Positions 41,369 to 47,537 of a stretch of 47,537 nt of DNA are shown here, in pieces; the first letter of the stretch is position 1, and each line of letters starts with the position of its first letter. A program made the position numbers and the translations under genes. The notes under the pieces are model-generated. The model was not told where the DNA came from. It made no database searches and saw nothing but the letters and a program-made list of their open reading frames with translations. This stretch comes from a virus: positions 1 to 47,537 of IMG/VR virus record IMGVR_UViG_3300028548_005370. The stretch is one strand, 5' to 3'.

Positions 41369-43585
41369 TTATTTTTTAATTTGTGATGTATTACCTTTAT
41401 TGTTGTAAGTGGCAATACTTATGTTTAACTTTGGTTTTTCTACTACAGCGTTTGGCCTGTACAAATGCCTGTTGCAAGCCATAACCGCCAATCCAGAACT
41501 TATCGTAGCATCAAACTTAGTTCGTTTGTTTATATCAAACTTAGCCCAATCGTTAAGTGTTTCGTTAAAATGCATGTTACCTATGCTGCCATCTTGCTTT
41601 AAACCAACGTGCTCTTGAATATACATTTCAATAGCAGCAGCATGAGCTTGTTTTATATCTTCACTTGAGTTAGGTATTCCACCTATCTCTTTTTCTGCTA
41701 CAGATAATTTGTTCCATATTTTATCAGGTCGATTCATGCTAAACCCTCTGTATCCTCTACGCCTTAAATAGTACAGTAGACGAGGTTTATTGTTCTCGCA
41801 TAGTAAAGGCATCCCATAAAATATTAAAGCCATTAGAACATCTTCAAAGAAGATGTCGGCTGTTGGAGGTCTTGCTACGTATTCTAGGAAAAACTGATTA
41901 GCAGGGGCCTCGTCCATACTAAACTTTGTTAATCCGTGTAAAGCTCCTTTAGATCCCTTGCCATCCACGGTGCCTGATATATCATAACTGTCACAACCAA
42001 AAGCCCCTAGGTGATCGTTAGAAGGGTATTTAATACCGTTTTTAATATGAAATCTATTTTGCATATTAACAGGTGGTACCCAACTAACCTTGAACCTACC
42101 TTTTTGATCAGGATAAAATATAACTTGAGAATCTTTAATCCCGTTCACCCATTGAAAATTACCTCTAGTAACACCTATGGTTCTAGACATCTCTTCATTG
42201 TAATCTATTTGCTCGTATAGTTTAACAAGGTTAAATATACTGTTTAGCGCCTCGTCTCTAAATGCATGCTCAGTGGTTCTAGGAAACTGACGGTAAAACT
42301 CATTTAAAGCATCGTGATCACCTTTTAACCCATCTGCTTCATTTTGCCAGTTATCTATTACACCTACGTCTATTAACTCTCCGTCTGGTCCGAGAACATT
42401 CCTATCAGGAGTAGTAAAGACAGGAACTCCGTGCTCGTCAATAAATCCTTCATAGTTCCATTCCATTGGGATAAACAAAGAGTATAAGCCAGATTTTGTT
42501 TGACCATTTCTATTTCTTTTGGTGACGTCGCTTGCATTGTATAATTTTTTAAAATTTTCTCCTCCCTTATCTAGAGCATTTGAAGTTGATCCCATCATAC
42601 ACTTACCAACTATTCTACTACCTAGTCTCAAGCATGTCTTTGTAACCCTCCAGTTGTTTAGGATGTTATCGGGTCTTTCCCATTTACCACTCTCATCGTG
42701 TACTAGAAGCGATAGTTTCTCACCATCATAACTATTGTCTCCTGTGTTCTTCCAATCTATAGTTGTATCTAATCCCTCTAGCTCCTCTAACTTCTCGTTA
42801 GCTGTAATCTTTTTCCTAGTAAACCTGCTTGAAGGAACCCTGTACGCCAGCTCCGTCTTTGGTCTATCCATACCATCTTGAATTGGTTTAAAGAAAAACG
42901 GATAGTTTATACTAATTGGAACTACTTTGTCAGTAAACATTTTTTTAGCGTCAGCCCCTGATTTAGATAGTATTCCATATCTACTATCACCTGCAAGAGT
43001 GGCTAAGTTAACTGTTTCAGCAGAAGACATAAAAGAAAATCCAGATCTTCTATTTTTAAGGTAACATATACCGTAACATCTTTTGTCTGCCTTGCAAGCC
43101 TCCCAAAAAATATAAAATAATCTATTTGCTTCTCTAAAATCTGGTGCACCTACATCAATCTTGCTCCATTGTAAGTACATGTAATGAGTACCTGTTATCC
43201 AGGTTGACTTGCCATTGTTTGTAAACCAAAATCCTTCTTCTCTTCTTTTAAATTCTTCATCTATATAGTCGTACCATTGTTCTTTTTGGTCTTCTGGATA
43301 AGCACGCCAATCAAAGATGTTGTTTAAGCGCTCCAATTCTTTAGGCTGCTCAAACTTAACCCATTTATCTTTCGTGTTGCTATACACACTCTTAGGCACT
43401 TTAGGTAGAGCTATTATAAGGTTTTGGATTTCTAATATTTCTCCTATCTGGCCGTTGTGAGAAAGAACAATAATGTCATGCTCTTTGTCATAACCATACT
43501 TCCACTTCTTACCCTTGTTCATCCGGCTTATGGTGGTTTTCTTTATTGGCTCGACAGTCTTAACTAAGCTTTGTTCGTATATCAT
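41369..43585 (-). CDS. Terminase large subunit (packaging ATPase/nuclease)
   Basis: A 738-residue protein. The ATPase part has a Walker-A-like KNRRSGFS (residues 177-184; the final residue is Ser instead of the usual Lys-Ser/Thr pair) and a Walker B LSLLVHDE with Asp297 and catalytic Glu298. The C-terminal nuclease part contains GAFGCDSYDI, whose acidic residues suit an RNase H-like active site, and an AAAIEMYIQEHV helix. The start KWKYGYDKEHDIIVLSHNGQ is typical of crAss-like and marine Bacteroidota phage terminases in my memory. It threads DNA into the capsid through the portal. Its ATG overlaps the stop of the upstream small gene by 4 bases. Confidence 0.85.
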   Translation of the reverse strand: MIYEQSLVKTVEPIKKTTISRMNKGKKWKYGYDKEHDIIVLSHNGQIGEILEIQNLIIALPKVPKSVYSNTKDKWVKFEQPKELERLNNIFDWRAYPEDQKEQWYDYIDEEFKRREEGFWFTNNGKSTWITGTHYMYLQWSKIDVGAPDFREANRLFYIFWEACKADKRCYGICYLKNRRSGFSFMSSAETVNLATLAGDSRYGILSKSGADAKKMFTDKVVPISINYPFFFKPIQDGMDRPKTELAYRVPSSRFTRKKITANEKLEELEGLDTTIDWKNTGDNSYDGEKLSLLVHDESGKWERPDNILNNWRVTKTCLRLGSRIVGKCMMGSTSNALDKGGENFKKLYNASDVTKRNRNGQTKSGLYSLFIPMEWNYEGFIDEHGVPVFTTPDRNVLGPDGELIDVGVIDNWQNEADGLKGDHDALNEFYRQFPRTTEHAFRDEALNSIFNLVKLYEQIDYNEEMSRTIGVTRGNFQWVNGIKDSQVIFYPDQKGRFKVSWVPPVNMQNRFHIKNGIKYPSNDHLGAFGCDSYDISGTVDGKGSKGALHGLTKFSMDEAPANQFFLEYVARPPTADIFFEDVLMALIFYGMPLLCENNKPRLLYYLRRRGYRGFSMNRPDKIWNKLSVAEKEIGGIPNSSEDIKQAHAAAIEMYIQEHVGLKQDGSIGNMHFNETLNDWAKFDINKRTKFDATISSGLAVMACNRHLYRPNAVVEKPKLNISIATYNNKGNTSQIKK

Positions 43586-43857
43586 TTAGACCTACCCTCT
43601 GCAAATCCTTTAAAAGTTTTTTCCTTAACCTCTTCTGGTGACTTACCGTCTAGTAGGTTGGCTTCTTCCTGGATTCTGTTTAATATCTCAAAAGCATCGA
43701 ATATGGCTAGCTTTTTAGTTGCAGCTGCATTCTTTAATTTATCTGCCGTTAGATCGTCGTTTGAATCTACTATTTCTTCTCTAGCTACCTTGATTAGCTC
43801 TTCAACTGCTTTGTGCCCAGCTAGGATTATGTGTCTCTTCGTTTCCTTGATGTTCAT
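43582..43857 (-). CDS. Small helical protein upstream of terminase; possible small terminase subunit
   Basis: A 91-residue protein if begun at the ATG at 43857 (MNIKETKRHIILAGHKAVEE). An ATG at 43944 exists in frame, but the extra 29 residues overlap further into the upstream gene and look less protein-like with it, so the internal start is preferred; it still overlaps the upstream gene end by 56 bases. The protein is almost wholly helical (VEELIKVAREEIV, KKLAIFDAFEILNRIQEEAN). Its place directly before the large terminase, with an ATGA overlap, suggests a DNA-recognition small subunit. The fold is consistent but no helix-turn-helix is certain. Confidence 0.55.
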   Translation of the reverse strand: MNIKETKRHIILAGHKAVEELIKVAREEIVDSNDDLTADKLKNAAATKKLAIFDAFEILNRIQEEANLLDGKSPEEVKEKTFKGFAEGRSK

Positions 43858-44392
43858 ATTTGATTGTAATAAAATTAGATAAAACTCTATATAGTCTCTC
43901 GCCGTCAACGATAAACTCGTATTCACTACTTGGCCTAAAACCAACTAGATCACCCACTTCAACTGTGCCATCGGAGTATTTGACTACACCTTGTAGGGGT
44001 TTTTCTGATTCAACGTTAAATTGATCAGTTGTTTTTAATGGAGCTACAAAGCAGTATCCCTTAGGGCAAATCCAATCTTTGTTTCTTTTGTATAAAAAAA
44101 TCTGATCCGCACCTATAAAGTAAGTTGATTCGTTAAAATAGCTCCTACTGTTTTTTTCATCACCTCTAACATCGTGCATTCTTCTAAAAACATTATGGTG
44201 AACTAAAACGGTATCACCAGCTCTCACCTCCGCGTGTCCCACTATTGGAGTAGATACCACTGTGGCTTCTCTATTAACGTACTGGTGATTTTTAATCTCA
44301 GTGTTTAATATAAGCTCTCCACCATCTAGCTTCTTAGTGTTATTGTATCTTTCTCCTTTTGGTGTTACAACAAAGTCGTAAACACTTTTCAT
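43802..44392 (-). CDS. Possible GroES-like beta-barrel protein
   Basis: A 196-residue protein. It carries GGELILNTEIKNHQYVNREA, VGHAEVRAGDTVLVHHNVFR (approx. residues 51-70) and FIGADQIFLYKR (~92-103), an order that resembles co-chaperonin 10: a barrel opening, a G-x-V-x-x-G-D-x-V-L segment and a final (D)QI strand, with the mobile-loop region replaced by a longer loop. T4 gp31 shows that phages use such co-chaperonins to fold capsid protein, which would fit the late operon. The last ~90 residues (KPLQGVVKYSDGTVEVGDLV, GERLYRVLSNFITIKYEH) repeat a similar barrel pattern. It starts within one base of the previous gene's stop (TAATG). Other beta-barrel functions remain possible. Confidence 0.45.
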   Translation of the reverse strand: MKSVYDFVVTPKGERYNNTKKLDGGELILNTEIKNHQYVNREATVVSTPIVGHAEVRAGDTVLVHHNVFRRMHDVRGDEKNSRSYFNESTYFIGADQIFLYKRNKDWICPKGYCFVAPLKTTDQFNVESEKPLQGVVKYSDGTVEVGDLVGFRPSSEYEFIVDGERLYRVLSNFITIKYEHQGNEETHNPSWAQSS

Positions 44393-44613
44393 TAGTACTG
44401 TAAGTTATACTCTACAGAGACAGCCATGTTTTTATTAAAGTCTTTCCAAGGCAGAACATCTTTACCTTTTTTAATATAAACAGAAAACTTATCGTTTTCC
44501 TCTAGGATATCACATATAGTATGACCACCATACACTTCTTGCCCCACGGCATAGTGCATGGCGTCATTCTTGTAATCTTTACCGATACTAATCTTTCTTA
44601 TCAGCTTCGCCAT
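44392..44613 (-). CDS. Small beta-rich protein, unknown
   Basis: A 73-residue protein, MAKLIRKISIGKDYKNDAMH at the start, with YAVGQEVYGGHTICDILEEN and SVYIKKGKDVLPWKDFNKNM, alternating strands and charged turns. No motif is recognised. Its start lies inside the end of the upstream 99-residue gene by 26 bases and its stop overlaps the next ATG by one base, so the three are likely coupled. Its position among packaging genes is the only hint of function. Confidence 0.6.
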   Translation of the reverse strand: MAKLIRKISIGKDYKNDAMHYAVGQEVYGGHTICDILEENDKFSVYIKKGKDVLPWKDFNKNMAVSVEYNLQY

Positions 44614-44887
44614 CTTCCTTGTAGTTTATTGTTCCGTTATTAATATTGATATCGTAAGTACCATACTCCTTCGTAAACTCATCTTGCATTGTAATCATTG
44701 CGTTTTGTTGAGCGGCCATATCGTGTATTAGTGAGTGTTTTTTTGACTCTATAACACCTATCTCGTGGTGCATCATATTTACATCCCTAACTAAAACTTG
44801 TAGTTTCTCTAATTGTTCATTAGTTATTTTTTCAGCTTTAATTCCTTTAAGCTCTTTGATTTTTGCGTTTGTTCCTTTTGTTGCCAT
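44588..44887 (-). CDS. Small coiled-coil protein, unknown
   Basis: A 99-residue protein. A basic start, MATKGTNAKIKELKGIKAEK, leads to a long heptad-like helix (ITNEQLEKLQVLVRDVNMMH, HEIGVIESKKHSLIHDMAAQ) and an acidic tail ending DGEADKKD. Short coiled-coil proteins of this sort are frequent upstream of packaging genes in marine phages, but I know no established function. It is preceded by an A/T-rich leader with repeated TTAAT units at about 44888-44906 and no Shine-Dalgarno. Confidence 0.6.
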   Translation of the reverse strand: MATKGTNAKIKELKGIKAEKITNEQLEKLQVLVRDVNMMHHEIGVIESKKHSLIHDMAAQQNAMITMQDEFTKEYGTYDININNGTINYKEDGEADKKD

Positions 44888-44900
44888 AATTTAATTTAAT

Positions 44901-45164
44901 TTAATTTAACTTCCATTGTCCCCAGCTAGAGCTTATTATTTTTTTTAACTCGCTGAGGTTGTACGTTTTGTACCCTTCTAGTTGCTTAGGGGCAAAACCC
45001 CTAATTTTAACAATTCCTTTTTTAGGTTGAAAAAAGAACTTATTCTTGTTGTATCTTAATTCTTCTTTAGCACCAATAAATACTTTGTGCTTACCTCTTT
45101 TGATTTCAAAATCTAAAGTATCAATTACCTTTGGTTTTAGAATACAATATCTAACTTGGTTCAT
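44901..45164 (-). CDS. Small basic protein, unknown
   Basis: An 87-residue, Lys-rich protein (MNQVRYCILKPKVIDTLDFE, GIVKIRGFAPKQLEGYKTYN). It has a beta-rich first half and a helical SELKKIISSSWGQWK end. Net charge is strongly positive, which would fit DNA or virion contacts. Its start overlaps the LamG-like gene upstream by 14 bases. It is not recognised. Confidence 0.55.
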   Translation of the reverse strand: MNQVRYCILKPKVIDTLDFEIKRGKHKVFIGAKEELRYNKNKFFFQPKKGIVKIRGFAPKQLEGYKTYNLSELKKIISSSWGQWKLN

Positions 45165-45873
45165 ACCCGTTTATTAAAGCGGTTGTTGTTGCTACTCCCG
45201 CAAAGTTATTGTTTGAGTCAAAGGTACCATAAGCGCTGTTTGTTTCGTCTTTTGGCTCTCCGTTATTATACACGCTAGCAACTTCTCCTGAACCTAATAC
45301 ACCTTGCCATATGTTTATATCGTGGATGTGGTACTCAGAAAAAGATATGCTTGCTCCACTAGCAGGGTTTAAATGCCCAAAATGTAAATAGTAATTTCCC
45401 TCCTCAACATCCCAATCCCCACTACTACCCGCTTGATTGGTTGTGAAGGCTGAACCATTTATATACCCCACTATTTGGGCAGGAGTGACCGAAACGACAA
45501 GGTGAAAGTCGGCTTCCCAGTCGTCATCATCAAATGTTCCATACACTTCATTAATTCCGGTGTTCCCCGCATTGGTTCTATTAATATTAATTCTATCAGT
45601 ACCATCGTCTTTGTAATACGCTGTTAAAAAGGGTCCACTGGATTTACCGATACCCCGCCTTAATCCAAAAATCGCAGCGTTTGGATCACCAGCATTATTA
45701 GAATATGTCTCGTTAGGTGTCTTGACCCACATGCTTATCGTGAATCCGTTAAGAATCTCATTAGGAAAAATTGCAAGTGCGTTATCATTTACTCCATCAA
45801 AATACAAGCCTGTGTCTGAACTCCAAACGGTAGCTGGGTTGTACATACCATGAGCTAGTCCACCACCTAACAT
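45151..45873 (-). CDS. LamG/concanavalin A-like lectin-fold protein, copy 2
   Basis: A 240-residue protein from the ATG at 45873 (MLGGGLAHGMYNPATVWSSD). A longer frame begins at 45939, but the ATG at 45873 lies in a TAATG overlap with the upstream stop, as in the sister cassette, so it is preferred. The LamG pattern is clear: LYFDGVNDNALAIFPNEILN, GFTISMWVKTPN, DFHLVVSVTPAQIVGYINGS and HIHDINIWQGVLGSGEVASV with a YNNGEP end. Such jelly rolls bind sugars or serve as spike domains. No signal peptide. It is probably an exposed virion protein that touches surface polysaccharide; ligand unknown. Confidence 0.78.
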   Translation of the reverse strand: MLGGGLAHGMYNPATVWSSDTGLYFDGVNDNALAIFPNEILNGFTISMWVKTPNETYSNNAGDPNAAIFGLRRGIGKSSGPFLTAYYKDDGTDRININRTNAGNTGINEVYGTFDDDDWEADFHLVVSVTPAQIVGYINGSAFTTNQAGSSGDWDVEEGNYYLHFGHLNPASGASISFSEYHIHDINIWQGVLGSGEVASVYNNGEPKDETNSAYGTFDSNNNFAGVATTTALINGYEPS

Positions 45874-46247
45874 TAGTAAGCGTAATAAGCAATTAAACCT
45901 CCATCTGGATCTGCTACTTGCATTGATACTGCTGACCACCTCCCATATATAGTCATACCAGCCGGAAACCTTTGAGCCGTGTCAACAGGTTCACTGTTAG
46001 CCCCATGACCATGTGTTTGTGTTGCAATACCAAAAGATAAATCTCCTGGATCAGCAGCTACAGAACCTCCACTGTTTACACCGTCTAAAGCTGGTGTTAA
46101 TACATCTACCTGTGTAGTTGCTAAAAAAGATATAGCTACAATGACCTTGCCCACTGGAGGCGTTAGACTGTTACCAAGAGTAGCTCCATCTAAGAACCCG
46201 CTGCCCAGTTGTCCAAATGCTAAATCAACGTGATTTTTCTTTGCCAT
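45873..46247 (-). CDS. Small beta-rich virion-type protein, cassette copy 2
   Basis: A 124-residue protein, MAKKNHVDLAFGQLGSGFLD at the start. It shares with the gene at 46955-47383 the order FGQ(L/M)GSG, V(I)VAI(S/T), a T(Q/H)-rich middle, and (M/L)TIYGRW(S/T)(A/S)VS followed by a G-(L/V)-I-(A/C)-YY end. The pair are paralogues. It is followed by a LamG gene through a TAATG one-base overlap, so the two products may be made in equal amounts and act together, for example as a base and a lectin head. Role inferred. Confidence 0.65.
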   Translation of the reverse strand: MAKKNHVDLAFGQLGSGFLDGATLGNSLTPPVGKVIVAISFLATTQVDVLTPALDGVNSGGSVAADPGDLSFGIATQTHGHGANSEPVDTAQRFPAGMTIYGRWSAVSMQVADPDGGLIAYYAY

Positions 46248-46271
46248 AGTTTTTGCTTAATTTAATTTGTT

Positions 46272-46955
46272 TTAATCGTCAGCTGTGTTCGCACTGAACG
46301 TTGCGTTACCGGCTAGTGTGCCGTTGTTTGTGTTTGAACTATAGTCTATAGCATCATTGTTCAATCTCCAATAACCTTGCAGGTTTGAAGCGTTATCATA
46401 ACTACCCCTATTATTAGTCAACTCAAATGGTTTGCCAGAGTTATAAACAGCAGCTATAGCATCAGCATCTAACGCAATATTCCACACCGCAAACTCATCT
46501 ATATTGCCATGAAAGTCTGTGTTTAAAGCCCCACCACCAATTGTCATTTCTTGAGGTGTTGGTCTTGATCCAGCTACATCGCCATCTGTGTGGACTGCAG
46601 CTCCATTTATGTATAGAACTCCACCACCTGATTGTGTGTAAGTTATGCCAACGTGATACCAAGTACTAGTAGATATTGCTGATGATTTTGTTAAGACAAC
46701 ATCTCCAACGTCTGTTCTAAAGTTAAGATCGCCATCTTCGTCCACCCAACATTCCCAATCATTACTGTCTACTGCGTTTTCAAATAATGTATTATAATTC
46801 TTAAGGGTGTCTATGTTAAACCAAAAAGAAAATGTCCCCACGTCTTTATTAGGTACAAAATCAGTTGTTACAAAATCACCAGTACCGTCTAGCAGTAAGC
46901 TGTAAAGATGCTCAACGCTTGAGCTGTTAGATGCAGAACCTCCTAATCCTAACAT
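46272..46955 (-). CDS. LamG/concanavalin A-like lectin-fold protein, copy 1
   Basis: A 227-residue protein from the ATG at 46955 (MLGLGGSASNSSSVEHLYSL). A longer frame begins at 47051, but the TAATG overlap with the upstream gene decides for 46955. Motifs: LLDGTGDFVTTDFVPN, GTFSFWFNIDTLKNYNTLFE, WYHVGITYTQSGGGVLYING and NIDEFAVWNIALDADAIAAV with YNSGKPFELTNNRG, all standard LamG_3 landmarks in order. It is a paralogue of the LamG gene at 45151-45873 with the same short MLG(L/G)G start. It likely binds carbohydrate on the host surface or decorates the virion. Confidence 0.8.
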   Translation of the reverse strand: MLGLGGSASNSSSVEHLYSLLLDGTGDFVTTDFVPNKDVGTFSFWFNIDTLKNYNTLFENAVDSNDWECWVDEDGDLNFRTDVGDVVLTKSSAISTSTWYHVGITYTQSGGGVLYINGAAVHTDGDVAGSRPTPQEMTIGGGALNTDFHGNIDEFAVWNIALDADAIAAVYNSGKPFELTNNRGSYDNASNLQGYWRLNNDAIDYSSNTNNGTLAGNATFSANTADD

Positions 46956-47383
46956 TACGATATAGCTGGTACAGTTGCTCCTACGTGTGCTGGTCCGTAA
47001 TAACAAATAACTCCGTGTGTTGAATCCGCTTGTAATGAAACACTTGTCCATCTACCATATATAGTTAATCCTTTAGGAAAAACCACAGAGGTAGCAACCG
47101 CTAAACTTTGTATAGCGTCTGTATCATCTGCATCAATACCATTAGCTAGTATTTGAGTTCCAGTACCAATATAAGCGGTACCATCACCACCTTGTTTAGC
47201 AGCTACGTTAGCACCGTTAAGATGTGTATCTGCGGTTAAAACCGCAAAAGAAACATCAGCTAACATTGTTATAGCCACTATGACTGAACCAGCTGGTGGT
47301 AGTAAGTCATTGGCAGCAGCCTTTATATGACCACTACCCATTTGCCCAAAACTGTATGCTACGTCTGTTGAATTTACTCCCAT
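46955..47383 (-). CDS. Small beta-rich virion-type protein, cassette copy 1
   Basis: A 142-residue protein (MGVNSTDVAYSFGQMGSGHI) carrying GSVIVAITMLADVSFAVLTA and FPKGLTIYGRWTSVSLQADS, then GVICYYGPAHVG. It is a paralogue of the gene at 45873-46247 and, like it, is coupled to a LamG gene by a one-base TAATG overlap. TIYGRW-type proteins are unnamed in my knowledge but appear in marine phage structural clusters. The product is acidic and strand-rich with no export signal, in keeping with a virion part. Confidence 0.65.
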   Translation of the reverse strand: MGVNSTDVAYSFGQMGSGHIKAAANDLLPPAGSVIVAITMLADVSFAVLTADTHLNGANVAAKQGGDGTAYIGTGTQILANGIDADDTDAIQSLAVATSVVFPKGLTIYGRWTSVSLQADSTHGVICYYGPAHVGATVPAIS

Positions 47384-47386
47384 AAT

Positions 47387-47537
47387 TTATTTTTTTACTT
47401 TCTCTAGTGATCTACCGCCAAAATAAGCACCGATCACTGTTATTAATACTAATTGTAATAAGTCTACCCACGTGGCTTTAACCTCAAAGGCTATAACTCC
47501 TGCGTCAATAAAAACTAACAGTATCGTAGATACTACT
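47387..47537 (-). CDS. Holin-like membrane protein, C-terminal fragment
   Basis: The minus-strand frame is open from the window edge to a TAA at 47387-47389. The fragment reads VVSTILLVFIDAGVIAFEVK and then ATWVDLLQLVLITVIGAYFGGRSLEKVKK. It has one hydrophobic segment at its start and another before a GAYFGGRSLEK ending. The YFG(G/S)RS-(I/L)-EK ending is a feature of three-TM holins of the GTA/Bacteroidota phage type. Holins make the inner-membrane hole that frees the endolysin. The start and first membrane segment are outside the window. It is the gene before the TIYGRW/LamG cassettes, 3 bases upstream of them. Confidence 0.65.
   Translation of the reverse strand, partial: VVSTILLVFIDAGVIAFEVKATWVDLLQLVLITVIGAYFGGRSLEKVKK

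Noticed and set aside
1-47537. CRISPR array, tRNA genes, insertion sequences or integrase
   Set aside because: None was seen on either strand; the repeats present are protein-coding modules or the short intergenic repeat near 141-204.

Overview
The window reads as most of the late (virion and lysis) half of a tailed double-stranded DNA phage, probably podovirus-like and infecting a marine or aquatic member of the Bacteroidota (Flavobacteriia). The evidence for a phage is a large terminase, portal, scaffold-like protein, major capsid protein, two connector/ring-type proteins, a giant tail-hub protein, large internal proteins and an endolysin in canonical order. The evidence for the host is threefold. 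One gene encodes a protein with a Sec signal peptide and a C-terminal type IX secretion (T9SS) sorting domain, a system known only from Bacteroidota. Start codons have A/T-rich leaders instead of Shine-Dalgarno sequences. A histone H1-like (Hc1) gene end lies at the left edge. The portal, terminase, capsid and tail-hub sequences resemble, from memory, crAss-like phages and related marine Bacteroidota phages; no search was run.

Layout, reading the minus strand from right to left. 47.5-45.2 kb: the end of a holin-like gene, then two copies of a two-gene cassette (small virion-like protein plus LamG/concanavalin-like protein). 45.2-43.6 kb: small packaging-proximal genes, including a possible GroES-like protein and a possible small terminase. 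43.6-36.2 kb: large terminase, portal, scaffold-like protein and capsid protein, followed by a strong UUCG hairpin terminator. 36.1-35.3 kb: one conserved-looking unknown and a second UUCG terminator. 35.3-23.4 kb: two ring/adaptor proteins and a 3333-residue tail hub. 23.4-21.1 kb: two beta-rich unknowns and two GNAT-like proteins. 21.1-9.3 kb: three internal/ejection candidates, one a 2900-residue polyvalent protein with zinc-peptidase and HAD-like segments. 9.3-7.0 kb: an envelope-directed set (outer-membrane barrel, one-TM protein, thioredoxin fold without catalytic cysteines) and two small basic proteins. 7.0-4.75 kb: the T9SS-tagged repeat protein. 4.75-0.3 kb: three paralogous RLYAGDW proteins, a small protein, a fibre-like protein and an M15 endolysin.

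The minus-strand genes are almost gapless, with many 1-4 base overlaps, and look like one long late transcription unit. It ends against a plus-strand histone-like gene at a hairpin around 115-142. The most unusual part is 9.3-4.7 kb, where a virion operon also encodes at least three proteins addressed to the host envelope. No tRNA, rRNA, CRISPR, transposon, integrase or replication gene was seen.
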